In this document: piece after piece, positions 16,581 through 25,518 of the stretch
How the letters are laid out: every line of letters begins with the position of its first letter
How positions within the stretch are numbered: the stretch's first letter is position 1
Assembly: GCA_965224815.1 (NCBI GenBank)
Contig: CBDDAF010000003.1
Location: 2,542,001-2,606,000 of the forward strand
Source of the DNA: CAYPEL01 sp036479985
GTDB taxonomy: Bacteria > Pseudomonadota > Gammaproteobacteria > DSM-19610
Direction: 5' to 3'
DNA: 64,000 nt
Program-made: the position numbers and the translations under genes
The notes under the pieces: model-generated
What the model saw: only the letters and a program-made list of their open reading frames with translations
Told to the model about the DNA's origin: nothing
Databases searched by the model: none

Positions 16581-16868
16581 ATGGGTCTGAAGAGTGAGGA
16601 AGTCGCTAAAATAGCGTGGTTAGCGCGTCTCGGCGTGGAAGAGTCAGAGTATGACCAATACGCGCAGAATCTTTCTAATATCCTGGCTTTTGTTGAACAG
16701 CTGGATGCGGTGGATACAACGGGCGTCACGCCGCTTGCCCATCCTCTGGAGGCGGCGCAACGTTTGCGTGAGGACAAGGTAACCGAATCTGACCAGCGCG
16801 GGAATTTTCAGAAAATAGCCCCGAAAATTGAGGCCGGACTGTATCTCGTGCCCAAAGTCATCGAATAA
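16581..16868 (+). CDS. gatC: Asp/Glu-tRNA amidotransferase subunit C
   Basis: GatC is the small scaffold subunit of GatCAB, which converts Asp-tRNA(Asn) or Glu-tRNA(Gln) to the amide forms. The 95-residue protein has the family start MGLKSEEVAKIAWLARLGVE and the conserved VDTTGVTPLAHP and LREDKVTES stretches, with the GLYLVPKVIE C-terminus. It is 27 bp before gatA. A tRNA-Gln is present at 31377, so the complex probably serves Asn-tRNA formation at least; whether it also serves Gln cannot be seen here. Confidence 0.96.
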   Translation: MGLKSEEVAKIAWLARLGVEESEYDQYAQNLSNILAFVEQLDAVDTTGVTPLAHPLEAAQRLREDKVTESDQRGNFQKIAPKIEAGLYLVPKVIE

Positions 16869-16895
16869 CCCTGCTTTCAGGAGTCAGAGAATTAC

Positions 16896-18350
16896 ATGTA
16901 TCGCAAGACAATAGTCGAACTGGGCGCAGGTTTGCGTGCCGGTGAGTTTTCCAGTGAGGAATTGACCAGCTCACTGCTGGATCGTATCAATCAGTTCGAT
17001 GAGCAGTTGAATGCAACGGTGACTATCGTCGCGGATAAGGCGCTTGAGGCAGCGCGCGCGGCGGATGCAAAACTTAAACAGGGTGATGCGGGGCCGCTGA
17101 CGGGGATTCCCTATCTGCATAAGGATATTTTTTGTACTCAGGGTGTTAAAACCAGTTGTGGTTCGCGCATGCTGGATAATTTTGAAGCACCGTATGATGC
17201 CACGGTGACTGCAAAGTTGGCTGCAGCCGGTGCCGTCATGCTGGGCAAGACTAATATGGATGAGTTCGCGATGGGTTCATCCAACGAAACCAGCTTTTAT
17301 GGCCCGGTTAAAAATCCCTGGGATCTGGAGTGTGTGCCCGGTGGTTCATCCGGCGGGTCAGCCGCCTCAGTTGCCGCCGCACTTGCACCTGCTGCGACCG
17401 GTACAGATACCGGCGGCTCGATCCGGCAACCGGCTGCCTTGTGTGGTATCACGGGACTTAAACCAACCTATGGCCGGGTTTCGCGCTACGGCATGATTGC
17501 TTTTGCTTCCAGTCTTGACCAGGCAGGGCCGATGACGCGCAGCGCTGAAGATGCTGCGTTAATGTTGCAAGCAATGGCTGGTTTTGATGAGCGTGATTCG
17601 ACATCTATTGATCGTCCTGTTGATGATTACCCGGCGACTCTGAACAACCGGTTGGATGGTTTGAAAATTGGTTTGCCTAAAGAGTATTTTGATGAAGGTC
17701 TGGATGCACAGGTTGCAGCGGCTATTGAAGCTTCTATCAATGAATTTAAAAAACTGGGTGCTGAAGTAAAGGAAATCAGTCTGCCTAATACGTCATTAGC
17801 CGTGCCTGCTTACTATGTTGTGGCACCTGCGGAGTGCTCTTCAAACCTGTCACGCTTTGACGGTGTGCGTTTCGGTTACCGCTGCGAAGATCCGCGCGAC
17901 TTGCAGGATTTATATGTGCGATCACGTGGCGAAGGTTTTGGCCCTGAAGTTAAACGCCGGATTCTGGTGGGAACCTATGCCTTATCGGCAGGTTATTACG
18001 ATGCCTATTATCTGAAAGCACAGCAGGTTCGGCGATTGATACGGGATGACTTTCTAAAAGCATTTGAAGATGTCGATGTCATCATGGGGCCAACTACACC
18101 GACCCCGGCGTTTCGGCTTGGTGAAAAGTCTGATGATCCAGTCACCATGTATTTATCGGATATCTACACCATTGCCGTGAACCTGGCCGGTTTGCCGGGT
18201 ATGTCAATTCCTGCTGGTTTCGTCAATGATTTACCGGTGGGTTTACAATTGATCGGAAATTATTTTGAAGAAGGGCGTTTGTTGAATGCTGCCCATCAAT
18301 ATCAGCAGGTAACAGATTGGCATTCGCGTTTGCCGAATGGGTTTGAGTGA
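16896..18350 (+). CDS. gatA: Asp/Glu-tRNA amidotransferase subunit A
   Basis: GatA is the amidase subunit that releases ammonia from glutamine. The 484-residue protein has the amidase-signature triad Lys76 (LHKDIF), Ser151 and Ser175 (DTGGSIRQPA), aligned to the known Ser-cisSer-Lys residues, within the Gly/Ser-rich region CVPGGSSGGSAAS. Length and C-terminal GLPVGLQLIGNYFEEGRLL are typical. The gene is normally followed at once by gatB; here a 101-bp family C palindrome separates them. Confidence 0.98.
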   Translation: MYRKTIVELGAGLRAGEFSSEELTSSLLDRINQFDEQLNATVTIVADKALEAARAADAKLKQGDAGPLTGIPYLHKDIFCTQGVKTSCGSRMLDNFEAPYDATVTAKLAAAGAVMLGKTNMDEFAMGSSNETSFYGPVKNPWDLECVPGGSSGGSAASVAAALAPAATGTDTGGSIRQPAALCGITGLKPTYGRVSRYGMIAFASSLDQAGPMTRSAEDAALMLQAMAGFDERDSTSIDRPVDDYPATLNNRLDGLKIGLPKEYFDEGLDAQVAAAIEASINEFKKLGAEVKEISLPNTSLAVPAYYVVAPAECSSNLSRFDGVRFGYRCEDPRDLQDLYVRSRGEGFGPEVKRRILVGTYALSAGYYDAYYLKAQQVRRLIRDDFLKAFEDVDVIMGPTTPTPAFRLGEKSDDPVTMYLSDIYTIAVNLAGLPGMSIPAGFVNDLPVGLQLIGNYFEEGRLLNAAHQYQQVTDWHSRLPNGFE

Positions 18351-18377
18351 AAATCACTGCAATATGAAAAAATCGTA

Positions 18378-18478
18378 CCCTCCCCCTCAGGGGGAGGGAC
18401 AGGGAGAGGGGATTTAATTAGACAAGTTCCTTTATTGAATCCCCTCTCCCCAACCCTCTCCCTGGGGGAGAGGGGGCT
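18378..18478. repeat. Family C palindromic repeat, copy 1
   Basis: A 101-bp element of two outer hairpins, CCCTCCCCCTCAGGGGGAGG and its partner ending CCTGGGGGAGAGGG, flanks a spacer with AATTAGACAAGTTCC. The arms GGGAGAGGGGATT and AATCCCCTCTCCC also pair across the spacer. It is identical at every base to the copy at 20044-20144, so the two are direct repeats around gatB. It lies between gatA and gatB. Confidence 0.9.
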
Positions 18479-18514
18479 TAGAGTGAGATATACATAAGGT
18501 GGAGTTTAGATTAC

Positions 18515-19951
18515 ATGCAATGGGAAACAGTGATCGGGCTAGAAATCCACGCCCAGCTAGCAACCAAAAGTAAAATATTTTCAGCCGCTTCGACTGCCTA
18601 TGGTGCCGAACCGAACACGCAGGCGTGTGCGGTTGATCTTGGCTTGCCGGGTGTGCTGCCGGTGCTGAACAAGGAAGTAGTAGAGATGGCAGCGCGATTT
18701 GGAATGGCAACGCATTCGACCGTCGCGCCACGTTCAGTGTTTGCGCGTAAAAACTATTTTTATCCGGATTTACCCAAAGGCTATCAGATAAGCCAGATGG
18801 AGCTGCCGATTGTGCACGGAGGCTATATCGATATTGATCTTGAGGATGATAAGGTCAAACGGATTAATATTACCCGCGCACATCTGGAGGAAGATGCGGG
18901 TAAATCATTACATGAAAATTTTCCCGATCAAACTGGCATTGATTTGAATCGTGCTGGAACACCGTTGCTGGAAATTGTATCTGAGCCGGAAATGAGTTCG
19001 GCAAAAGAAGCCGTTGCCTACATGAAAAAAATTCATGCCCTGGTGCGCTACCTTGAGATTTGTGATGGCAATATGCAGGAAGGTTCTTTCCGCTGTGATG
19101 CCAATGTATCGGTGCGTCCCAAAGGTCAGACAGAACTCGGAACCCGTGCCGAACTAAAAAACATAAACTCATTTCGTTTTGTAGAACGGGCGATCAATCT
19201 CGAAATCGAACGGCAAATTGATGTTATCGAAGGCGGTGGCAAAGTTGTCCAAGAAACACGTCTGTACGATGCAGTTAAACATGAAACACGGTCGATGCGC
19301 TCAAAAGAAGAAGCCAATGATTACCGGTATTTTCCGGATCCAGATCTGTTGCCGGTTGAGCTTGATGCAGAATTTTTAGAAAGTGTAAAAGCGACCTTGC
19401 CAGAATTACCCGATGCACGCCGCCAGCGTTTTGTAGAACAGTATGCCTTGTCACATTATGACGCTGGTATCTTGACTGACAGCCGGGAAATGGCAGAATT
19501 TTACGAGCAGGTGGTTAGTGCGGCCGGGGGTGAAGCCAAGCTGTCTGCAAACTGGGTGATTAGCGAGCTTGCGGGTCAGTTAAACAAGCAAGATAAGGGC
19601 ATTACTCAAAGTCCGGTATCAGCAATCCAGTTGGGTGGAATGATCAAGCGCATTCAGGACGGTACGATATCCGGAAAAATTGCCAAGCAGGTCTTCGAGG
19701 CCATGTGGGCCGGTGAAGGTGATGCGGATTCTGTGATTGAGCAGAAAGGCCTGAAACAGATTACCGACACCGGTGCGATAGAAAAAATAATTAGTGAAAT
19801 TCTGGAGAGTAATCAGAAACAGGTTGAACAGTACAAGGGCGGACAGGAAAAACTGCTAGGGTTTTTTGTTGGCCAGGTGATGAAAGCGACACAGGGTAAG
19901 GCCAGTCCGGGTGAAGTGAATAAACTGCTTAAAAAGATGTTGTTGTCTTGA
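18515..19951 (+). CDS. gatB: Asp/Glu-tRNA amidotransferase subunit B
   Basis: GatB binds tRNA and performs the kinase and amide-transfer step of GatCAB. The 478-residue protein starts MQWETVIGLEIHAQL and carries the cradle motifs GLPGVLPVLN, RKNYFYPDLPKGYQISQ, HLEEDAGKSLH and NRAGTPLLEIVSEPE, with the tRNA-binding YqeY-like tail (about 350-478, GQVMKATQGKASPGEVNKLL). It reads in the same direction as gatC and gatA but is bracketed by identical 101-bp repeats, so a recombination between them would delete it. Confidence 0.98.
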   Translation: MQWETVIGLEIHAQLATKSKIFSAASTAYGAEPNTQACAVDLGLPGVLPVLNKEVVEMAARFGMATHSTVAPRSVFARKNYFYPDLPKGYQISQMELPIVHGGYIDIDLEDDKVKRINITRAHLEEDAGKSLHENFPDQTGIDLNRAGTPLLEIVSEPEMSSAKEAVAYMKKIHALVRYLEICDGNMQEGSFRCDANVSVRPKGQTELGTRAELKNINSFRFVERAINLEIERQIDVIEGGGKVVQETRLYDAVKHETRSMRSKEEANDYRYFPDPDLLPVELDAEFLESVKATLPELPDARRQRFVEQYALSHYDAGILTDSREMAEFYEQVVSAAGGEAKLSANWVISELAGQLNKQDKGITQSPVSAIQLGGMIKRIQDGTISGKIAKQVFEAMWAGEGDADSVIEQKGLKQITDTGAIEKIISEILESNQKQVEQYKGGQEKLLGFFVGQVMKATQGKASPGEVNKLLKKMLLS

Positions 19952-20043
19952 TTGAATTTATTATTCCTGGCTATGTATCAGTGAAAATAGAATTAATAAC
20001 GTAAGCTGAATGTGATTGTTCACTAAAACATGAAAAGAACGTC

Positions 20044-20144
20044 CCCTCCCCCTCAGGGGGAGGGACAGGGAGAGGGGATTTAATTAGACAAGTTCCTTTA
20101 TTGAATCCCCTCTCCCCAACCCTCTCCCTGGGGGAGAGGGGGCT
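20044..20144. repeat. Family C palindromic repeat, copy 2
   Basis: This copy is identical over 101 bp to the one at 18378-18478 and in the same orientation, 1.67 kb downstream. It ends 13 bp before the hslO ATG, so the hslO ribosome-binding site lies just outside it. As RNA it would form strong hairpins that could terminate or stabilise the gat transcript. Confidence 0.9.
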
Positions 20145-20157
20145 GATAGGGAGATAG

Positions 20158-21036
20158 ATGACCATTCGTGATAAAGACTGCCTGTTTCGATTTGTATTCG
20201 AACATACCAATGTGCGCGGTGAACTGGTGCACCTTGATGCGGCATGGCAGGCGATTCTGGAACGGCACGAATACCCTGAACCCGTTAGAAACTTACTTGG
20301 GCAAATGATGGCAGCCGCAGCTTTATTATCTGCAACCATCAAAATTAATGGTTCTTTACACCTGCAACTGCAGGGCGATGGGCCGGTTTCCATGCTGCTT
20401 GTCCAGGCTGGGTCTGATCGCGCATTGCGTGGATTGGCGCATTGGCGAGAGGGTGATATACCCAATGACTTCCAGTCGCTGGTTGGCGATGCGCGCTTAT
20501 CGTTGACAATTGATCCAGGTGAAGGCGGTGAGCAATACCAGGGTATTGTCGCTGTTGAAGATGATAGTTTAACGGCCTCGCTGGAAAGTTATTTCAGGCA
20601 GTCGGAACAGTTAGCGACTCACCTTTGGCTGGCGGTTGATGATAGCCGCGCCAGTGGCATGCTGTTACAGCAATTGCCAGGTGAAAGTGAAGATGCCGAT
20701 GCCTGGAGCCGCGAAGTGCAGTTAGCATCAACGATAACTGATCAAGAATTATTGGCATTGCCGGTACGCGACCTTTTACACCGGTTGTATCACGAAGAAG
20801 ATGTGCGCCTGTTTGAAGCAGAGCCAATGAGCTTTCGTTGTAGCTGTTCGAAACAAAGAATTGAAACCGTACTGCGCGGCCTGGGCTATCAGGAAATTCA
20901 GGATATTCTTGAAGAGCAAGGTGCGGTAAGTGTAAATTGCGAATTTTGTAACCAGAATTATTCCTTCGATGCAGTTGATGTGGAAGAATTGTTTGCAGCG
21001 TCTAATCAACCAGATATACCCAGTACCCGGCATTAA
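20158..21036 (+). CDS. hslO: Redox-activated chaperone Hsp33
   Basis: Hsp33 is a cytosolic holdase that is switched on by oxidation plus heat. The 292-residue protein has the N-terminal substrate domain (DCLFRFVFEHTNVRGELVHL at 7-26) and the C-terminal zinc-binding switch with Cys228-X-Cys230 (FRCSCSKQ) and Cys261-XX-Cys264 (NCEFCNQNY), all four ligands intact. The start ATG follows a GGGAGA ribosome-binding site immediately after family C copy 2. Confidence 0.97.
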   Translation: MTIRDKDCLFRFVFEHTNVRGELVHLDAAWQAILERHEYPEPVRNLLGQMMAAAALLSATIKINGSLHLQLQGDGPVSMLLVQAGSDRALRGLAHWREGDIPNDFQSLVGDARLSLTIDPGEGGEQYQGIVAVEDDSLTASLESYFRQSEQLATHLWLAVDDSRASGMLLQQLPGESEDADAWSREVQLASTITDQELLALPVRDLLHRLYHEEDVRLFEAEPMSFRCSCSKQRIETVLRGLGYQEIQDILEEQGAVSVNCEFCNQNYSFDAVDVEELFAASNQPDIPSTRH

Positions 21037-21068
21037 TAATGCCTGTTCATTAATAAGGGTGACAGATT

Positions 21069-22676
21069 ATGGAATGGCTAAAAAACCTCGACCTAGGTAG
21101 TACGCAACTCCAGAATATTGTAGTGATCGGAGTAGAAATATTTGCTCTGATTGCGCTCTATTTCGTACTTAGTCTTGGAATCCGATTTATTCAAAACAGA
21201 ATTCAAGCTTCTCAATCATTGGCCTCCCAGGAAAAACGAATCACTGGATTTTGCAAATTATTCCGATTGATTCTCAGATTATTACTGTTGGTTTCACTAT
21301 TAGCCGTAATTGGCGTTAATGGTTATCAGTGGTATCTCGGTAATGATCTGAAAACTTTTACCTTTGACTGGTTTCAAAAAATACCACCCGGGTTCTGGAA
21401 GGGGTTGGGCATCAGTGTGGCGAAAGTGGTCGGGCTGATTATTGCTGCCCGTTATTTTATTCGATTCAATGATCGAGGCATTAACTTAATATCGGATAAA
21501 GCGGTAAATTTTGATCAGATTGAGGACAATGATGATAGCGTTGCCTTCTTTTTTAAACGCTTAAACTCGATTCAAAAAGCGGTAGTCTGGTTGCTGGTAT
21601 TTTATACGGCCAGTCTGCTCTTCGGGCTACCTGAGGTCGTCGGTGAATATATTCTGATTGCGTTAAAAGTGTATTTAATTATTTCTATTGGTCTGTTGCT
21701 AGCGAATGTTATGTCAGTCATTGTAGATACGCTGGATGGCATCAGTAAACGTTATGCGGAATCAAATGACCAGCTGCATTTTTATGATCATCTAAAAAAC
21801 CTGGTGCCGTTACTAAGGCGCACGCTTGAATACATTCTATATGCAGTTGTGGCAACGCTGGTGTTATCGCAGCTCGATTTTATTTCGCATCTGGCAGAAT
21901 TTGGTCCAGGAATAATTCAGGGTATTGGCTTATTCTTTATAGCTCGAGTAGTGATTGAAATTATAAATTTACTGCTTGATCGTGTTGCCAATACAGATGA
22001 TGCCTCTGAAGAGGTAAAACAACGCAACGCGACAATATTTCCACTGTTAAAAAGTATTATTGCGGGGGCAGTTTATTTTGTCGTCTTTGTTTTAATTTTG
22101 CGTGGTTTGGGCTTTGACCCTATTCCATTGCTTGCTGGTGCGGGCATATTAGGTATGGTGATCGGACTTGGGGCGCAGTCACTGGTCAATGACCTGGTGT
22201 CAGGATTCTTTATTATCTTTGAAAACACCTTGCGGGTTGGTGATTACATCGAAGTTAAAGAGACAGTGGGTACAGTGGAGTCAATAGGTTTGAGAACTAC
22301 TCGGGTTCGAGGACGGGACGGACAGCTGTTTATTTTAAGAAATGGAGATCTAAACGATGTTGTAACCTATTCCCGCAGTTATACAAATGCGGTCGTTACG
22401 GTGGGCGTTGATCACGAATCAAACATAAAAAAGGTTTACGAGGTATTAAATATAATTGGTGACGAAATAAAACGGGATAATGCGGATGTGCTGGAGCAAA
22501 CAAAAATCGAAGGCATCGAAGACTTTAATGGCCCAGAGTTGTTGATCCGTACTGTTACAAAAGTAAACCCTGGGTGTCATGAGAGTGTCGAGCGTGAGTT
22601 GAGGATGCGTATGAAAGAAGCTTTTGATGATGAAGGTATTGTCATTCCATTCGATAAGCGTTATCAGCTGGCATAG
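21069..22676 (+). CDS. MscS-family mechanosensitive ion channel
   Basis: A 535-residue inner-membrane protein with about eight hydrophobic segments before the MscS core. The pore-lining helix region includes LLAGAGILGMVIGLGAQSLV at about 350-369, followed by the beta domain FIIFENTLRVGDYIEV and the alpha-beta C-terminal domain, ending FDKRYQLA. It is longer than E. coli MscS (286 residues) and belongs to the large MscS subfamilies with extra N-terminal helices. It lies 32 bp after hslO and directly before the MORN-like gene; it probably protects against osmotic downshock. Confidence 0.9.
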   Translation: MEWLKNLDLGSTQLQNIVVIGVEIFALIALYFVLSLGIRFIQNRIQASQSLASQEKRITGFCKLFRLILRLLLLVSLLAVIGVNGYQWYLGNDLKTFTFDWFQKIPPGFWKGLGISVAKVVGLIIAARYFIRFNDRGINLISDKAVNFDQIEDNDDSVAFFFKRLNSIQKAVVWLLVFYTASLLFGLPEVVGEYILIALKVYLIISIGLLLANVMSVIVDTLDGISKRYAESNDQLHFYDHLKNLVPLLRRTLEYILYAVVATLVLSQLDFISHLAEFGPGIIQGIGLFFIARVVIEIINLLLDRVANTDDASEEVKQRNATIFPLLKSIIAGAVYFVVFVLILRGLGFDPIPLLAGAGILGMVIGLGAQSLVNDLVSGFFIIFENTLRVGDYIEVKETVGTVESIGLRTTRVRGRDGQLFILRNGDLNDVVTYSRSYTNAVVTVGVDHESNIKKVYEVLNIIGDEIKRDNADVLEQTKIEGIEDFNGPELLIRTVTKVNPGCHESVERELRMRMKEAFDDEGIVIPFDKRYQLA

Positions 22677-22680
22677 AATA

Positions 22681-23964
22681 ATGATTCAACAATTTCTGGT
22701 GTTTCTTCTTCTGCTTATTACTGCATATCCGACGCTTGCAATGGGTGTTCTGGATCGTGAGACCTGTGTTTATAACGGCAAAAAGCTAAACAAAGGTATT
22801 GCGAAAGAATCGGCGACTGAAACTCCTAAGTTGCCAGTTGACTTCACGGGTACTGCGGTTTGTTATGATTTGCGGAGCAAGCGCCGTACCGAAGAGATTG
22901 ATATCAAAGACGGTAAGAAACATGGTTTAGAGCGCCGCTTTAACCGTGATACAGGAAAGATATCTGAAGAGATTAATTATGTGAACGGTGAACGTCACGG
23001 ATTGATGAAAAGATATGATCATCGTAATGATGGTTTACAGCAAGAAATGCGGTATGAAAAAGGCCAAATTCAGGGGGTTCAAAAATCCTTCTATTCTGAA
23101 AATGGACAAATAGAACGCATTCAGTGGAGATCCAAAGTCAGGTCAGGCAAGGAGACGACTGAAATATATTTTAATAAAGATGGCAGCCTCTCGATGCTTA
23201 GTTGTGGCGCGCAAGTTATTTCAACTCAGGATTCTAGTTGGTGCGGACGTAACGGAGTACGCAGTAAAGTAGTGCTCTACTCGGATAGTGGCAAAGATAA
23301 AAGTTGGCCACGTGAAATCAGACATTATAAAAATAGCGTGCTTGATGGAGAAGTAATAAAGCTTAATATTGAAGGTCAGATGATTCGTAAAGAGAGCTAC
23401 GAAAAGGGTGAGCAGCTTAGCAGCGAATCTTTTTCTAATGGCAAGCGCGTGCATATTGAAAAATATCAACAAGGCGGGCGTTCGGGTGAAGAAGTGGCTT
23501 ATTTTGAAGGCACTGAAAAAATCAAGGTGGCCGTGCAATGGAAGGATTCTAAAAAACTAAAGCAGCTCGAGTTTTATCAAAATGGAAAACCCAAGGAAAC
23601 ACAGTTATTTGATGGCGAGACGGTGACAATAACCCGTTACAGAGAAGATGGTGGCAAGCAATTAAAGGGAGTATTTATTGAGAGTGGTTCTGCCTGGTGG
23701 CCGTATATGGTTTCGCATGGCGTTGTTAAATACTTTTCTGAAGAAGGCCATCTAAGTGAAGAGGCAGTTTATAGCTATGGAAAATTAAACGGCCCACGTA
23801 AGTTATATAATTCAAAACAAGAACTATTTCGTGAGGAATTATATAAAAGTGGAAGTATGTTAAGCGCTAAGGACTATGATCGGTTAGGCGAAATCATTCG
23901 CGAAACAGAATATTTTCCAGATGGTTCAGTAAAAGATGATGCTGAGCTGTCACCTGGATTGTAA
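22681..23964 (+). CDS. Exported YwqK/MORN-like repeat protein
   Basis: A 427-residue protein with a signal peptide (MIQQFLVFLLLLITAYPTLA). I chose the ATG at 22681, four bases after the channel gene's stop; an upstream in-frame ATG lies inside that gene. The body has many short repeats of the type G-x-x-H/E-G-x-x-x-x-Y/F (for example KHGLERRFNRDTG, RHGLMKRYDHRND, NGPRKLYNSKQE), as in the YwqK/MORN_2 family of beta-hairpin repeat proteins. A periplasmic location fits. Function is unknown. The very short gap suggests it shares the mRNA of the channel. Confidence 0.7.
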   Translation: MIQQFLVFLLLLITAYPTLAMGVLDRETCVYNGKKLNKGIAKESATETPKLPVDFTGTAVCYDLRSKRRTEEIDIKDGKKHGLERRFNRDTGKISEEINYVNGERHGLMKRYDHRNDGLQQEMRYEKGQIQGVQKSFYSENGQIERIQWRSKVRSGKETTEIYFNKDGSLSMLSCGAQVISTQDSSWCGRNGVRSKVVLYSDSGKDKSWPREIRHYKNSVLDGEVIKLNIEGQMIRKESYEKGEQLSSESFSNGKRVHIEKYQQGGRSGEEVAYFEGTEKIKVAVQWKDSKKLKQLEFYQNGKPKETQLFDGETVTITRYREDGGKQLKGVFIESGSAWWPYMVSHGVVKYFSEEGHLSEEAVYSYGKLNGPRKLYNSKQELFREELYKSGSMLSAKDYDRLGEIIRETEYFPDGSVKDDAELSPGL

Positions 23965-23990
23965 TTTAATATTTAAGCAGTCACTGATAA

Positions 23991-24085
23991 TGTAGGTGCG
24001 GCTTCAGCCGCGATGAACGCGCCGCATCCCATCGCGGCTTAAGCCGCTCCTACAGATTCTTGCCAATTAATCAGGGGTTTCTTAA
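23991..24085. repeat. Family A hairpin element, copy 2
   Basis: The core hairpin at 23991-24055 (TGTAGGTGCGGCTTCAGCC paired with GGCTTAAGCCGCTCCTACA) has three compensating or non-compensating changes from the consensus. The right flank continues to AATCAGGGGTTTCTTA. It lies between the MORN-like gene and the DUF2853-like gene. Confidence 0.8.
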
Positions 24086-24196
24086 TCGTTATAGTCCTTG
24101 TGGGTCTGGCACAGTGCTTAAATAGAAATTCTTTTGCATCAGCATTACTAATTACTTACTATCTGAATAGTCATTAACAAACAGAGGACGAAAATA

Positions 24197-24529
24197 ATGA
24201 GCGACCTGGCAGAAAAATTGGCAAAGTTTAAAGCTAATGCAGAAGAACAACTTGCGGCAGCGGGTGAAACTAATATTGATGATGATTTGCTCAGTCAGTT
24301 AGTTAATAATCTGAAGCTGGTTATCGACAACAAAGATGCGCTTGCAGTTGCAGGGTCAGACCCATCAGAAATGGAAACAGTGCGCGCAAACTTTGTGGTC
24401 AAAAAATTAGGTATTGATGACAAAGATAAAGGTACTGCGGCTGTTTCTGCGGTTGCCGAAAAAATGTCAGGCAGCCATATGAAAAATCGGGCTGCATTTT
24501 ATTATTTGGTTCAAAAAGAGCTGGCATAA
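24197..24529 (+). CDS. DUF2853-like small protein
   Basis: A 110-residue soluble, acidic, helix-rich protein starting MSDLAEKLAKFKANAEEQL and ending KNRAAFYYLVQKELA. The composition and the C-terminal K.RaafYYl...L pattern suggest the DUF2853 family, which has no assigned function. A ribosome-binding site (GAGGA) lies upstream. It stands alone between two family A repeats (23991 and 24566), which would isolate its transcript. Confidence 0.65.
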   Translation: MSDLAEKLAKFKANAEEQLAAAGETNIDDDLLSQLVNNLKLVIDNKDALAVAGSDPSEMETVRANFVVKKLGIDDKDKGTAAVSAVAEKMSGSHMKNRAAFYYLVQKELA

Positions 24530-24565
24530 AGCTGCATCCTTTTGCCATTTATAACGGTATAAATA

Positions 24566-24659
24566 CTGTAGGAGCGGCTTTAGCCGCGATGGGCGCTACA
24601 TCTAATCGCGGCTGAAGCCGCTCCTACAGGTCTTTACGAAATAATCAGAGGTTTCTTAA
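24566..24659. repeat. Family A hairpin element, copy 3, overlapping prmC
   Basis: The core hairpin at 24566-24629 (CTGTAGGAGCGGC...GCCGCTCCTACAG) is followed by the usual right flank with AATCAGAGGTTTCTTAAT. That flank contains the stop and last codons of prmC (24634-24659), so part of the host protein's tail is encoded by the repeat. Confidence 0.85.
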
Positions 24660-25518
24660 TCTTGCCAAGACTAACGCGCGGATTCCCGGCGAGGTCATGA
24701 CAAGTTTCTATATTTGCGTACTCATTTTCCTGAAATAGCTTTTGAACAGCTGCTTGTTGATCATAGCCATGTTCCAGTATTAACCAGCCTTCTGGTTTTA
24801 GAAGGGCAACAGATTGTTTGATGATTTGTTTAAGGTCATTCAGACCGTCGGGTCCTGCAGTCAGGGCATGCAGGGGTTCAAAGCGTACATCGCCGCTGGA
24901 TAAATGTGGATCATTTTCTGCAATATAAGGTGGGTTGCTGACAATGATATCCAGACTGTTCGCTTTAAATGAATGACACCAGTCCGTGCAAATAAAATCT
25001 ATATTTTTCAAGCCTAGCTGTTCGGCATTTTGTTTTGCGAGTAATACACTTGAATGCTCCCGGTCACTGGCGATGAGATGGCAGTGAGATCGTTCTGAAG
25101 CAATGGCCAGTGCAATTGCGCCACTTCCGGTTCCCAGGTCAGCAATCGTGATTGATGCGCTTACGGTTATTTTCTTTAGCGTTTGTTCTACGACTAATTC
25201 AGTTTCGGGGCGAGGTATTAAAGTGGTGTCATTGACGGTTAAGGACAATGACCAGAATTCTTTTTGACCAGTTAGATAGGCTATCGGTGTTCCTTGCTGG
25301 CGTTTTTCGATGAGGAATATATATCTTGCCAGTATGGTTTCATCAACGCTGTCCTCAGGGTGGCTGTAAAGATAGCTACGTTGTTTTCCAAGTGTGTGAG
25401 CCAATAGCACTTCTGCATCGAGCCGGGCGCTGTCAGATGGTATGAGCTTTTCTGTGGCAGCTGACAACAGTTGCGAGAGGATTGGCATTCGGTCGGTGGA
25501 AAAATCAGGCAGATTCAC
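24634..25518 (-). CDS. prmC: Release-factor glutamine methyltransferase
   Basis: PrmC (HemK) N5-methylates the glutamine of the GGQ motif of RF1 and RF2. The 294-residue protein has an N-terminal helical release-factor-binding domain (1-85), the SAM-binding motif DLGTGSGAIALA at 127-138 and the active-site NPPY at 195-198. The last residues KKPLIIS are encoded by a family A repeat end, so the natural C-terminus may have been replaced or extended. The gene overlaps prfA, its substrate's gene, by 14 bases. Confidence 0.97.
   Translation of the reverse strand: MNLPDFSTDRMPILSQLLSAATEKLIPSDSARLDAEVLLAHTLGKQRSYLYSHPEDSVDETILARYIFLIEKRQQGTPIAYLTGQKEFWSLSLTVNDTTLIPRPETELVVEQTLKKITVSASITIADLGTGSGAIALAIASERSHCHLIASDREHSSVLLAKQNAEQLGLKNIDFICTDWCHSFKANSLDIIVSNPPYIAENDPHLSSGDVRFEPLHALTAGPDGLNDLKQIIKQSVALLKPEGWLILEHGYDQQAAVQKLFQENEYANIETCHDLAGNPRVSLGKIKKPLIIS

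Noticed and set aside
19971..20465. Minus-strand ORF over the gatB-hslO junction
   Set aside because: It consists of family C copy 2 and antisense of hslO; no known domain.
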